In this document: in pieces, positions 45,830 through 58,900 of the stretch
How the letters are laid out: the number at the start of each line of letters is the position of its first letter
Position numbering within the stretch: the first letter of the stretch is position 1
Origin: Acarospora socialis
Lineage: Eukaryota; Ascomycota; Lecanoromycetes; Acarosporales; Acarosporaceae
Length of the DNA stretch: 64,000 nucleotides
Direction: 5' to 3'
Assembly: GCA_025617375.2 (NCBI GenBank)
Contig: JAMYGW020000008.1
Location: 1 to 64,000, forward strand
Notes under the pieces: model-generated
Told to the model about the DNA's origin: nothing
Database searches by the model: none
The model's input: only the letters and a program-made list of their open reading frames with translations
Translations under genes and position numbers: made by a program

Positions 45830-48342
45830 GAATGGTTGGGGAGGTCGAACAAGAGTCTGCTGGCATTCCGAAGTTTTGCTCAGCCTCACCGAGAGACGCT
45901 AACGCTGACGGTATGCCGTTCAGATGGGGATGTTGTAGGTGCTATACGCATCAAATGCGATTGGGATTGCGTTTAAATATTCCGTGTATAGCAGAGTTCT
46001 ACTGTCGTCCAAAGGTGCCATCGATTTGGCAAAGTAGACATATCTGTGACTTATTAGCAACGGCGAGACAGCGTGAAGAGGGGGGGTATCGCGAACCATG
46101 CCATATCAATTGGCGCCCGAATCGGAGAGTTTGTGACGTCCATCAGATCAATCCCAAACAATGAAGACACCGTGCGACATCAATATTCCATGTTCGCCAC
46201 CGTCTCCAAATCACAAGATGATACAGATTCATGCTTAGCCTAGGGTAGAACGCTCTCCAGGCCAGCGGGCTGTGCCTAGGGAATATTTGGAGCTTCTCAT
46301 GGGACGAGTATTGTAGCATGATTCTGCCATCCACTTTGCGGTAGATTCCAAGATATAAGTGCTCGAGACAGAACAGAACAACAAAGCCCATGAGGAATGG
46401 TTAGGCAAGCCTTGTGGGAGACCGAAATGCAAGTCATGTCGCTAGCGTCGCATGCCTGTCATCATAGCATTCCGGGCTGCATATCACTTGCTGCAGGTCC
46501 CTGGAACTCAAAGGTGTGTGTTGAGAAGCACCGCAAGTACGGAGTACAGTATAACTGTACTGCTCGGAAAGCTGAAGGCAAAGTCATCGAAAGAGGTCTC
46601 GCAAGACCAGGCGATGCGGTTTTCCCATCCGTGACTAAGTTGACATACCTGACTTTACTTTTGTTGTGTCGACACACTGTAGACCACCAAGGAGATATAA
46701 TATTGCTTACACACGGACTGAAGAACGATCTTTGTTATACCATGTCATACTCTCTATCCCGTGAGCTGGTTCAGCTGACTTGCAGGTGAAAAGTACAACC
46801 CCCATATTCTAATAGCAAGGGTTACATAATCCTATAACTATCCTCCGTATAACATACAAAAATCATGATTGAGTACAGAAAATCGAACGGTAACAGAGTC
46901 GACCGCATATGTTGCTGAAAAGATGGTCGAACGTTGTCCTCTCCCGATCCTGAGGTGGAGACTCTTTATCAAAGTCTCAAGGCCTGGAGTGCAATTGCCT
47001 AGTCACACATAATATGAGTCGTCCTTGGTCTTTCCATAGTAGTGACAGGAGCGATGTTGTTCTTCAGGGCCAGGATGTAGAAATAGCAAATGCAGCCTTT
47101 GCGCCAAAACGGTGGACGAGAGAGCGCTACTGGACCGTGGATACCTATACATACCTTACCTAATTCAAGGTCTCCCATTCTCTGATGATTTCCCTGTTCG
47201 AGATGAAATCCATGAGATCTGCCCGGGACCAGTCTCAGCGGGCTCCTGTCTGTAACATGGCGGCTGTCTGTAACATTGCGACGAGGTAGAGTAGACTTCC
47301 TTTTCCTCATCTTCCCGACGCAGAATCCTTAAGACAAAGGCTCTGACCTAACCATCACCGCAGAGCTGGTATTGTCAGCACATGGCAACTTCGACTAGAC
47401 ACAGCGCGTCTCCGAGTATATTCCCACATCCTCAGGAGGATAGGTAGGTTTCAAACCTCTCACACGGCGGTTATCTCAGCTCTCATGCAAAGCAACCACA
47501 GCCAGAGTTCGCAACAGTCAACACAAAAGGCCGCCGCACAAACGATACACTAATTATAGTGATGCAGCGGAATGGAAATTGCATATGGAGATCAGCTGAT
47601 TACATGAATGGCACAGACAGAATTTGTATGAGCAAACCAGAAAGGATTATTTGAGTCAGTTGAGCTAATGCATTTCCATTCCGCTGTGTCCTGACCCTGT
47701 ATTGCAGTTCTTGAACGAGTTGCGGTACAGATTACGGAGAGTATGGGGAAAGCTGACACTCAAAGGTGGAGAAGCTCGAGTTTACTCTCACTAGTATAGT
47801 TAAGGGCTAGTCGTCTATGCCAAGAGGTGTCACTCGGCTTTTTCGCGAGATTCTCCACCCGAGAGAGCTTCCCCTCTTATTATGTAAGTGAAGTCATACT
47901 CCGTAGACTTATCTCAACACACGACCTGCCTGTTGCGGTGACAAAGTTACCATATAGCTGCTAAATCATACGTTCCTTTCTGACTGGCCGACTAGGTAAG
48001 TATGAGTAGCGATAACCTCGGACACGCATTTTACTCCTTACTTCACCTGCACTGTCGATCGAGGCATCAATTAGGCCAAGAGCACCCAGATGGCATCGTT
48101 AGCCACGCGACAGCCTATCAATGCGCGGAATCTATTCCTCTTTCTGGGGCGCGGCAATCATATATGCATACCCGGATGCTGGGGCCTCGTTATCAACTGG
48201 ACCATGTCCCGATAAATATCCGACTCGCTGTTGACTCGATGAGAGATTTCGCCATCTTTCGACCTGCCCGCTACGTGTAGAGTACCCTAATCAAAAGGCC
48301 ATCCCTCAAGGTCGGGTCTCCGACTTATCGACAGTAGCAGTC
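45830..48342. other. Long intergenic region
   Basis: About 2.5 kb between the divergent Zn2Cys6 gene (minus) and permease (plus). It holds an inverted-repeat element at 47565-47686, listed separately. Other open frames are short and unconvincing. This is ample room for regulatory sequence of both genes, but no specific site can be named. Confidence 0.5.
47565..47686. repeat. MITE-like element with about 19-bp terminal inverted repeats
   Basis: The left end CAGCGGAATGGAAATTGCAT and the right end (read inverted) CAGCGGAATGGAAATGCAT are near-identical inverted repeats enclosing about 85 bp, 122 bp in all. CAG at the ends recalls hAT-type termini, but the 8-bp flanks (TAGTGATG and TGTCCTGA) are not a target duplication. 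It could be a small non-autonomous element or a hairpin. Confidence 0.5.
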
Positions 48343-50204
48343 ATGGCAGCTGTTGTGAATGAGAAGTTGGCTGCGACGCCAATGGACGTGGAGAAGCAAC
48401 CCTCCATCTCACCCGACCCGATTGCAGATGTTCCTGCGAAGATCTTGAAGCATTCTCATGATGCGGACGAAGCCATGAAGGCCTTTCTTGGCCATGAAGG
48501 CGAGGTCATTCACATCGACGAAGAAACGAACCGGAGATTGTTGCGCAAGATCGATTGGAACCTCATGCCGGTGGGTGAAAGTTGTACTTCATTTGGCCGA
48601 TGACGATTGTTCTCACAAGCTATACTGAACAGTTGTTATGCGTCATCTATGGTTTGAACTACCTCGACAGTAAGGTGCTCCTCACCAACGTTCAGCAGCA
48701 GAACACTAACAATACTTAAAGAGACCACTCTATCGTACGCTAGTGTTATGGGTCTCAGGAAAGACATCGGACTCGTTGGGGACAACTACCAATGGCTCGG
48801 CAGCATGTTCTACTTTGGTGCGCTTACCCACTCCGACTCTTGCGTGACCTGCGTAGCTAAGAACCAAACAGGGTATCTGGGTTGGGAGTATCCTACAAAC
48901 CGTTTGCTGCAGCGTCTGCCACTTGCCAAATACTCTTCGTTCAACATCATCATGTGGGGTACCGTGCTTTGCTGCCTGGCAGGCGTCAAGAATTATGCGG
49001 GCGCCGTCGCAGTACGATTCTTCCTTGGTGTGTTCGAAGCGGCTGTCACGCCTGGATTTGCTCTGTTTACCTCCCAGGTTCGTCTCTCGCAATCCTTCAG
49101 GCGGCCGGAATGCTAACCCTCTGTAGTGGTATACTAAGAAAGAGCAAGGCACCAGAATCGGCATCTGGTTCAGCTTCAATGGCTGGGCACAGATTTTCGG
49201 AGGTCTTGTAGCGTATGGTATTGCCCGAGGTACCCGCTTACATGGTTCGGCCATTGCACCGTGGAAGATCGTGTTCCTCGTCACCGGGCTGTTGACAGCT
49301 GCCATCGGCTTCATCTTCCTGTTCATCATGCCAGACAACCAATTGAACGCTCGATGGCTGACGAAGGAAGAACGGTTACTGGCAATCGAGCGTGTCCGTG
49401 TCAACCAGCAAGGCATCGGGAACAAGCACTTCAAAATGTATCAGCTTAAGGAAGCTCTTCTTGACCCGTTGACCTGGGCTTTTGCTTTCTACGCTCTCGC
49501 CGCCGATATCCCGAACGGTGGTATATCCAACTTCTTCAGTCAGCTGATCGTCTCCTTCGGCTACACGGCCGAGCAGAGCTTACTCTACGGAACACCTGGT
49601 GGAGCCGTCGAAGTCGTCGCGCTTATCGTCTGCGGTTATCTCGGTGATAAACTCGGCAACCGCATCCTAATCAGCTGTTCGGGTTTGATCATTGCTATGC
49701 TCGGCATGATTCTCATCGTTGCCTTACCGCTCTCAAACAACCTCGGCCGTCTCATTGGCTACTACCTCACCCAAGCCAGTCCCACCCCCTTTGTTGCCCT
49801 TCTCTCGCTCATCGCCACCAATGTGGCCGGGTACACGAAGAAAACGACCGTAGCCGCTATCTACCTTATCGCATACTGCACCGGCAACATCATTGGTACA
49901 TACAATCCTAGTCCAACCAAGCCCTCTATCAAAAATGGTGAGAACAATCAACTAACAGAAGCCGTTCACAGGTCCACAAACCTTCCGACCCAAAGACGCG
50001 CCTCGCTATATACCGGCCGAGATTGTCATCATATGCTGCTGGGGTGCCTGTCTCATCGACATGGTCTTCATCTGGTGGTATTGTAAGAGCCAGAACAAGA
50101 AGAAGGCTGCCTTCCGTGCTCAGCCGCACTACCGAAAGCTGGAGAACCAAGAATGGTTGGATTTGACGGATCGCGAGAATCCCGAGTTCACTTATACTTT
50201 GTAG
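48343..50204 (+). CDS. MFS anion:cation symporter, allantoate permease (Dal5) family
   Basis: Predicted 522 residues from six exons: 48343-48570, 48633-48669, 48722-48817, 48872-49077, 49127-49895 and 49972-50204. The introns are 62, 52, 54, 49 and 76 bp, all GT-AG. Spliced segments match the family closely: RRLLRKIDWNLMPLLCVIYG, LNYLDKTTLSYASVMGLR, QWLGSMFYFGYLGWEYPTN, FFLGVFEAAVTPGF and GNIIGPQTFRPKDAPRYIPA. About twelve hydrophobic segments are present. Members import allantoate, nicotinate, small peptides or other organic anions with protons. The substrate cannot be read from sequence. It lies divergent from the Zn2Cys6 regulator across 2.5 kb, a layout compatible with local control. Confidence 0.92.
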
Positions 50205-51164
50205 ATTTGTATCGATGCTTGGAATTTGAGGGGGTGAAGGGTCGATTGAGGGTTTGACAACGGTACATTGTATAGTGTTAGAGTGCTGTGGACCTATTAA
50301 GGCCCTATGTGATGACAGGCCCATTAACAAACTGCGTGCACAGCTACTCATAAATGGCATTGGTGATGAAGGAGTCCTCATGCAGTAAAAGTCCTGATGC
50401 ATACCAGCCAGGAAGGAAGCTACTCTGGCTCAAAGAACTAGGCTAAACACCTGCCCATATGTATATAGTGAGATTGATAGAGATAGTATCTGCGTACCTA
50501 GGTAGTGAGAAGCGTGCAGTAACTCGCACAGGGGCAAACACATTCATGACATCATCCCAACTCCACCCACTTACTTTCGTCAACACCATGCAACCCCATG
50601 GGAACCCCATGGGGGAACATCAAGACATTGTTAATGCTTCTCTTGTCCATAGTTACTTCGTACTCATTCTTCCCCTGCACCACCTACAACTGTGGGTATC
50701 ATACTCTCCTCTGCCTTGGCAATGTGCTCCGCCACAATGATTCCTTGGGATCGCTGTGGCCAGGGTTACTTCCCGGTTGCCTTGCGGTTGCCTGAAATCG
50801 CATACCCCGCGATATCTTCTCGTCGCAAAGAGTTGAACTTCGTCCGATGTCCACCAACAACATCTGTCGAATATTCCTACCCCAGCTTAGATAGTCCTTA
50901 TCACGGTCATAAACTCATTTTGCGTTGGGTTTTGTTCTTATAATATGTCTTATCAGTTCTCTCGTACCTCTTGAGACTTTATAGCTGACGTTTTCGATCT
51001 ATCCGGGAGGACGGTTTTGCTACCCGATTTGTACAGCCAGTTCTTTTTGTTTGCCCAAGGGCCGGAGCCTGCGATGGTGATGATCTCTGAGATGACGCTA
51101 CATTGTACAACAACCACAGCTCAGGTGTCTAAAGAACGCCATCGGCGGTCATTGTCAAAAAGAG
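50205..51164. other. Intergenic with TACCTAGGTA palindrome
   Basis: About 960 bp before the zinc-finger/peptidase gene. TACCTAGGTA lies at 50495-50504. A CCATGGGAACCCCATGGG repeat occurs at about 50595-50612. No coding frame is supported. Confidence 0.5.
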
Positions 51165-54100
51165 ATGTATAGGGATGAGTCCGATTTCTGGACTTTGGAC
51201 CAGATCTTCACTTGGAACAATGAGGTTTTACATGACGGTAATGGATCGATCGTTCCGGTTTGGCCCAGTCACGAAACATCTCATCCACAATGTCAAACTG
51301 TCAATGCCCTGAAGTTGTCCCCATTAAACTTAGCGGATCCTGTCGCCACGACCAGCAGCACTGGGACAAAATGCACACCATTGGCTCTTCTACCAGAAGA
51401 GCCACATGTCAATCTCGGCGGCCATACGTCGTCTGTGGCTTTGAGCCATGGCTCCGAACCATCGAGGGTCTCTTCCAGGTTCAGCACTCCATCTTTGACA
51501 GACGATTCAACAATCGTACCTCCCTATTCTTCATCTGTTACGGAGGAGCCAGCTGGGGGTTCTTGCTTGTGGACTTCTCCCTCAATGCATTCCAATGGGT
51601 CAATACGACATCGCAATAAACTATCGCTAACAGATCCTGCTCGATCTCGCTCTCTCCCCATACCAAGTACAGCTCCTGGCACAAAGGACCAATATATATG
51701 TCTCTATCCACAGTGCGAAGCCAGCTTCAGAAGGATTTATGAGTTGAAGAGACATGTGTTGAAACATATCGATCTGGTCTTTACTTGTCCCATCCCAGGT
51801 TGTGGTGGACAAACATTCACCAGAAAAGATAGGCTTCTTGCTCACGCGAGACTGGTGCACCGCGGATGCCCTTTGACCGTGTTTGAGGCAGTCGACTTGC
51901 ATTCCAAATTCCACACAACAACGACATCTGCTGTCTCACAGGATCCCCAGTCGGTACACGATATTCCACCCGAAGCTTCCTCTGATGAATTTGCAGCAAT
52001 CAAAGGAGAAACTTCTGGTTTTGATATAGATTGCTTTCTTTCAGCAAAACCGAATCAATTGGCTAACACCGACCCTGCGCCTGAGGACTCGGCACAAGTT
52101 GCGGCTGACGCTTCAGTCAAAATGGAAGGACTGATTCGAGCTACTGGCTCCAACCTGTTGATCTCAGCAGATAAAGACGTGAGTCTTGGTCAGCTGAAGT
52201 CGACCTCTCTTTCATTATGGCCTCCGCAGTATCTCGCTCTACTTGACCTAGGAGGTATGTACCTATGATCCGCTTCGTAACATAGACGTGCATTGCTAAG
52301 GATCTCAACAGTTATTCAAAAGATTGACGCATTGCTAAAATCCGACCCCGCTCAATCCGGAACGTCCGATGGCGCTCAAGTCTTTTACGACCGCACCGAC
52401 AAGTCTCTACGGCTGACAGGTACCCCGCAGAGGGTCCATGACGCGAAACACATCGTACTGGAAGGTATTGAAAGCCTAGCCTCGGATACTGAAGCTCGGG
52501 CCAGACATGAAATATGGTCTAAGCACGTGGTGCCAGGCTCAAGGGCACAAACTCCTGAAAAGACCACAGACCCTGCCAGCGCGGTAATGGGAAACGAAGC
52601 GAAAGTCCTGATCACTGAAGACGCCAAGCTTAAAGCGTTTGTGCTACATGAGAATGTTGACGACAATCTCATCAAGGCTTGGCGCGATGCCGTTCTTCCC
52701 GCACTGGATGGATTGCTTTCGATGACGTCTGACCCCAGTGTTGCCGTGACACTACAGCGGGAAGGGCCTAACGAGGTTGAATCACGAGCGACTATTCGCG
52801 TCTGCAGCAGCATTTTAATGTCAGAGGTTGAAAAGGTTCGCCTGAAGGATAGTATTCTCTCGCTACTACCCGATCGATTACGGAGCAGCTGCAGGGTCGA
52901 ATTCTCTCGAGGCTCAATCCGCCGTAGCGGCAGTGCCACCAGGGCTGTGGCTAATAGCAAATATCATCCGCCGATATGCGTACCTCGCAATCGGAGATGG
53001 TTACACAAGCCGACAATGGGCGCGTCGATCGGTCGGAGGGGAAGCCAAGACGACACGGCAACGCTAGGAGGTTACGTGCTCGTCGATGGAATTGCTCACA
53101 TCCTGACGGTCCATCATCTCTTTGAGGAGGAAACGGAGTCGGCGTACAGTAGTGGTCGGTTGCGAAGAGGCCAGTACCGAATCACTCAACCGTCCGAGCA
53201 GGATATACGGGACATTAATGTCGAAATTTTCAGCTTGCGAGACAGCATCGGTCGGTTTGAAGCCGAACAAGCAACCCTTCTGGAATGGATGTCTCAGTTG
53301 AAGGAGCTTGAACAGCTCCAAAAGACCATTCCCGGGGATGAGCGGCTTTGGCAGTTTGGCGAAGTCATCGCATCCTCTGGCTACCGAATTCGAGTTCCAC
53401 GTAGAGCTCCTAATGCTCCATCATCATTCGGTTCCGGTCCGCGACAATCCATCGAAATGGACTGGGCAATATGCTCTGTTCCTGAAGATAGAGTCGGACT
53501 GAACGAGATTGGTGTTCCGGAGATTTGTCGTCAAGACCCTACACCGAGTGCTCCACCATCTACCGATAGAGCACGGCAGCGCACTTTGGATACAGTCCAA
53601 CAATGTACTAAGACCTGTAAACCAGCCGGTGGAGTCGCCGTGCACTCACTCGGGCGGACGAGCCATTATCAAACCGGCGTCATCTCTCCATGCGGAACGT
53701 ACACACGCCACAGCCTGTCGAGCGGTGGCTTCCGCAGCTCCGTCGAATGGACCATCATGCGACACGCATCCAAATCGCTTGCTGACTGGAGCGAAGGCGG
53801 CATGGGTGTTGACGGGGACTCGGGATCTTGGATCGTGCGCGAAGACAACAACGCCTTGATGGGCATGCTCTGGGGCCGACTCCAGAACGAAGACGTTGCC
53901 GATCCCGTCGCCCTCTTCACGCCAATCCACGACGTCTTCAACGACATCATCGACACGATCAGACCGACGTCGCTGTGCCTGCCCCAAGGAGCGCAAGCGC
54001 AGCCGTTCACGTCCGAGTCCCTGTCCCCGTACGGTATGGTTGTCAAGTCTTCGAACAAGCGGAAGACGCAAGCTGAGATGCTGCCCCCGTCCAAGAGGAG

Positions 54101-54284
54101 GGATGCCGACACTCTTGCGCCTCCGAATCGCGGCAGAAAGTGTTGCTCAGCTTCGTCCATCCAGTTGCAGATGACGCCGCCCGGTACGCCGAATTCAGGG
54201 GGTCGGCACTGCGGTAGTCCGCCAAAGACATGTGACTGTGCCTTGGAGATCAGCCCGCCTGCCACTCCTGCCCAACGAGCGTAA
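51165..54284 (+). CDS. C2H2 zinc-finger protein fused to a trypsin-like serine peptidase domain
   Basis: Predicted 1020 residues from exons 51165-52254 and 52312-54284; the 57-bp intron (GTATGT...CAACAG) joins LALLDLG to VIQKIDALLKS in frame. Two adjacent C2H2 fingers lie at about residues 177-232: CLYPQCEASF...HVLKH and CPIPGCGGQTF...HARLVH. A long middle part follows (about 364-600). Then comes a region with a plausible S1-type triad: His in GIAHILTVHHLFEE (about 630), Asp in IEMDWAICSV (about 747) and Ser in GMGVDGDSGSWIVRED (about 866). A charged helical stretch, probably coiled coil (about 665-705), is inserted between His and Asp. The C-terminus is Pro/Ser/Lys-rich. There is no signal peptide, so the peptidase-like domain is probably nuclear or cytosolic. 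Target and function are unknown. Confidence 0.85.
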
Positions 54285-54628
54285 TAGAATGAAGGGGAAG
54301 CAGGAGTCCAACATGCCCGCTTTTGGAAGACTCAGACTAACAACAGCCGGCACAAAGCGCTCATGTTGACGCATAGACAATAATGTCGAGATCACCGACG
54401 TGCTTTCAAAGGGCTCTACCATCTGAGACTTCAGCCATCCCACGGTTATCGTTTTCCCTTCTCGCATCCGCCGACAGCAGCAGGTGCAATCATCGAGGCA
54501 CAACACCAATCCCTTGACTCATACAAAAATTAATTCCAATCTCTACATATCAGCTCCGAGCACCTACTATATGATGTACAGTACCCATTGAAGAAGCGAG
54601 CATTGCCCATCAACATTTAAGGGCAACG

Positions 54629-54660
54629 TAGAGAGAGAGAGATATATATATACGTATATG
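54629..54660. repeat. (GA)n(TA)n microsatellite
   Basis: A run of GA repeats grading into TA repeats with an ACGT interruption. Confidence 0.85.
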
Positions 54661-55396
54661 TAGCCCTTCCTGATACGCCACAAATCCACCGTGGAGTAGA
54701 CCCCTCCAGATCTGCACAAGACGTAGATCTCAATATTCAAGCAGTTTCAAGTACTGGACTTGCCTCATAATCCTATGACTGCTTTTCCTGCATCCCGTTC
54801 AGATAGTCATAGTCCGTCCTACTATTCTCGCCTGGAACAGTTAGTTCCCTCCACCCGTCGTAGGGTAGGACCATCAACACTCTTCCTATCTACCGGTACA
54901 CGTTCCAATCCCATTGATATTACATACACATGCCCCAAGTTCATCTTCCCCCTCCAACCACACACAACTCCCTCCTCTCACCCCCCATTGCAATTTCTCA
55001 CAATTAAACAAATCTATCGGGCTTACACAGGACTACGTATGGTATAGCTCCTCCGTACAAACCACAGCCCTTCCGAACCAGATTACCCCCGCCCCTGCTC
55101 TCTCATTCCATTCCATCTCATCTCATCTCCTCCCGTCCGTCAATCAGTCCATCGAGCAAGCAAGCTCACGTCCACGAAGGCAACCTCCTCGCATCTCCTG
55201 TCCTCTTCTCCATCTGACCTCAGTGACCCAACCCGCACCGGATCATACCCTTTCTCTGAACTCACATCCTTCCACCTAGGCCCTCTTCGCATGGCCCGAC
55301 GGTTCGGGCGAGGGATCATCGTACCTATACCGACATGGCCTACCTACCTAGTAGCCTATTTAGTGGGAGTGAGAGAGGAAGGGTACTTCGTACTCG

Positions 55397-55420
55397 TACA
55401 CTACACTACACTACACTACT
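55397..55420. repeat. (ACTAC)n microsatellite
   Basis: About five tandem copies of the 5-bp unit ACTAC. Confidence 0.85.
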
Positions 55421-55508
55421 CTCCCCCTCAACGGCAAACGAGACGGAGACAGACACAGACAGGTCTCGTAAGCAGCTAGGATCAATAGTCATTGATTGTT
55501 GTATCCAG

Positions 55509-55537
55509 TGGGCAGGGCAGGGCAGGCAGGGCAGGCG
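55509..55537. repeat. (GGCAG)n microsatellite
   Basis: Imperfect tandem GGGCA/GGCAG units, G-rich on the plus strand. Confidence 0.8.
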
Positions 55538-55981
55538 ATGAGCAGGGTGAGTGAGATGAGATTAGTGCAACACGCCCTGACACCCACGTACGTACGTACA
55601 CTTGGCCTATTAGCCTGCGATGCAAGGGATGTAGGGATGTATGTATGTACAGTACCGCCGGTGTTCGGTCATTGAAGCACGACGCTTACTGGGATTGAGA
55701 TAGGGCATGGAGGAGATGAGATAGATAAGACAGGTAGGTAGGTAACTAGCCAGGTAGGTAGAAGGCACTTAAGGTTCCATGTACAGAACGACACGACAAC
55801 GCTTTGAATCCCCAAACGATACAAAGGAGTAAGTAAGTCAGAGAGCTAGGCGTGCTCCCTGCCCCTCTGCCTCCCATTCCGTACGCCCATGCAAACGCGG
55901 CCCTATAAAAACGCCTTTTCCCTCCCCGACTCCTCAAAATCGACACGCTCAAGACTCCTCAGATAGAGATTCGGTAGAGTT

Positions 55982-58900
55982 TCAGAACCCCCGAAACGGA
56001 TCACCACCTTCCACCACGCGCAGCCCATGCCCGACGCCCCAATATTCCAAATCCTTCTTGCGCCCCTGCCGCGTGCGATAACTCCTGCGGGCCGGCCGCC
56101 TGTCGTGATCCGGTGGGGCGTCGGGTTTCTTCGGTATCGGTCGGTGCTCGACAAAGGCTTCCATGCGGACGGTGCCGACGGCGTCGAAGAAGTTGTTGAC
56201 GATGATGCCGGATGGTGGTGCGCCGCTGCCGCCGCCGCTTGCCTCGGAAGTGCGCGGGCTGAGGCTGCTTTGGGCGCTGCTGCCGTGGCGGATGCCGCTG
56301 AAGAAGGATGGCGAGTTGTTCGTCGTGTCGGCCGAGGTGGCGGTGTGCAGGCTGTGGTTGGAGGTGAAGGCGCTGTGGTTGGTGATGTTGCGGAAAGGGC
56401 CCGTGGGCTGGCGGGGCCCCGTGTTGCTGCGCTTCCGGCCGTGGTTGGAGAAGCGTGGGACGTGAGGGGGTTCGGCGGCGTCGTGACCTTCCTCTTGCGT
56501 GGCGTAGTTCACGTCCGAGGCCTGGCTACGTTCCTGTCGGATGCTCCCGGCTGGGGAGGTGTATGCTCGGGCAGTGTTGACGTTTGGTCTCGCTTTCCCT
56601 TTTGCCACCCGGATCGAGTCGCGGATAGGGTTACGGCGAAGCGTGCCGGCGTTCTGGCGTGATGGAGGTTCGTATTCACTCAACGGCATTACGGGTCGAG
56701 GGTCGAGATCGTTTACGCCAAGCGTCGAATGGCTCAAGAACGAGAGAGCAGTAAGCCAAATGTAGTGACGCTCCTTGCTCGTTGCGGTGAATTTCAACGC
56801 ACGCTGAGGGGTCAATATCAAGATCGATCGGTTTAGATGCTGCTGTGGGCCGGAACCTTTGGGATATGGCGTATCGTCTTTGACATCCAGCACCGATTGT
56901 ATCATCACTGGGTACAAGTTAGCCTCTGATCCATCACTCCTCTCCAGTTGACTTACATTTGCGACCGCTTTTGCCCAAAAGCGCCGATCCCGAAGTAGGC
57001 TGCTTGCTGCTCCACATGACAGCTCTTTCATAAGGTGCAAGCCAGACCCAACGTTTATGTCTGATGCCGGAACCAGTCACGCTCGCTGAGCCGTCCGCTG
57101 CGTTTCTGCTAATTTCCCAATCGGCCTGTGGGGACTCGGCCACGCCGAAGGATTTCCTCTTGCGGACATACTTCCACATCCACTCGCCGACCATTGTCTG
57201 AGCTATAGCATCCACCACCGTCGTCTGCTGAATCGAGCTGTCAACCACAGTGTTTCCAGCATCCGAGTTACTGGTCGAAAGCTGCTGCTCATGCTGGTAA
57301 GGCCGGACCGCGTGTCCATAGCGAGAGGAGCTTTTGTCATCTCTTGGAATGGGTGGGAGTCGTGGGAGTTTGGGGCTCTCCGGGACGGCCGATGATACTA
57401 ATATCGGCGGCGGTGATTGACTGAGGGATCTACCTTGATTTCCGCCACGAGGCATTGCAGCAGCAGATCGTACCTTTCGCATCATAGGTTTCTTGGATGG
57501 GGCTCTCCCAGGTTCGCGGCGACGGTCACCAGGGAACATGCCTCCGCTATATGGTGTTGGACTTTGTGCACCGTCGCTTGCACTGAGTGGAATCTTTCTG
57601 GAACTAGATCTCATTGGTACTGGGAAGGGCGGCGCCGAAGTTGTTGGAGCCGAGCTGCTCGTGCTTGGAAGACTCGGACTCCTCGACCTTTGCAGATGCG
57701 CCGCAGTTCCACTAGAGATGAGAGCCGTTTTGCGGATGTTAGGTTGCTTCGCAATGTTGCCCCACCTCGGTGTATTGTCCGAAGATCTTGTAGTTGGCTG
57801 GATTGTGGCAGATGGCCCCCAACCTCCCGACCCTATCTGCGACTCCTGCAGCGCCCTCGTGTCCCCAGTTTCTTTATCATCATGCGCTGTTTCAGCATCT
57901 TCATCCAGCTCCGGAATGTCGCTCTCAAAGACATTTTCTTTCTGTTGCGGCACCAATTTCCACGAGTTTTGTACCTTAGTTAATGTCTTGCGAATAGGTG
58001 CAGCGTTCCGGAAGTCGTCGTCGTCGCTCAAATGGGTCTCTGCCTTTCCACCCGCTTCTTCATCGCTTGGAATGTCGAATCCTGCAAAGAGGCTACTTGA
58101 CCTGAACGGCCGCCTGATCGGGGGATCATCGCTGCCGTTTAGAGGTCCGTTATCGTTGTTGCCAGGATAAGCCTCTTCTGGCTCGACAGAAGATTGAACA
58201 GGCTTCGGCGGTGGAGTTCTGTCTGATGGAGGTTTTTGTAAACTGTTGCGGAAGATGTCGATGATAGCCTCGTTTGATATTGGACTTCCACTGTCCTTTT
58301 CAATATCGCTCAACTGTGGCGTAGGTGGTTGACAAGAAATCGCAGACGGGCGCAGATTTTCGGGAAGCTTGACCGCTCGGTTATCGATCCTGATCTCTTC
58401 TGTCTGGACGGAGATTGACCTCAGGTTAACCGAAGGCACAATTGATGCCTGACAGGCAGTACTTCTCGTATGTGGCGGTAGAACAACACTGGTCCTTGGA
58501 GATGATGGTGCAGAAACAGGTGGGTGAATCGTTATGATTGGGATGGGCGCAAGTTGTGAGGTTGTGGATTGTGTACTATTGGGTACTGTTGTTGTTTGCT
58601 GCTCTTTTAATGCTTCCGTTTGCGTTGAGGAAGAAATCATATCCCCTCCCGCCGCGCGAAGACTGTGAGACGCAACAACGTTCTCTAGAGCTCCCTTATA
58701 AATGCAAGACGGGCATGGTAGGTCGGTGGATGTTTGTGTGGGAGAAGAAACCATGGCGATCGACCTTTGCATAGAGGAGAGATCGTTGTATTGATCGATG
58801 GGCGGAACGGCACTAGCAGACGCTCGTTTGCGGCTTTGGTTTGCTCCGTTTTCCAGTGGCGGCGGTACTCGATCACCGTGGGTCTCATCCCCGTTGAATT

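Larger units (their letters stand above)
54285..55981. other. Long convergent intergenic region rich in simple repeats
   Basis: About 1.7 kb between two 3' ends. It is strongly low-complexity: (GA)n/(TA)n at 54629-54660, (ACTAC)n at about 55397-55420, (GGCAG)n at about 55509-55537, (ACGT)n at about 55587-55600, (ATGT)n at about 55637-55648 and GTAGGTAG runs at about 55733-55762. No gene is supported. Confidence 0.6.

Noticed and set aside
54760-55047. 95-codon plus-strand frame
   Set aside because: Begins at TTG, is low-complexity, and lies in a microsatellite-rich gap.
56027-56662. 211-codon plus-strand frame (and frames at 57417-58170)
   Set aside because: Antisense shadows of the Num1/ApsA-type gene, which has a domain-supported frame on the other strand.
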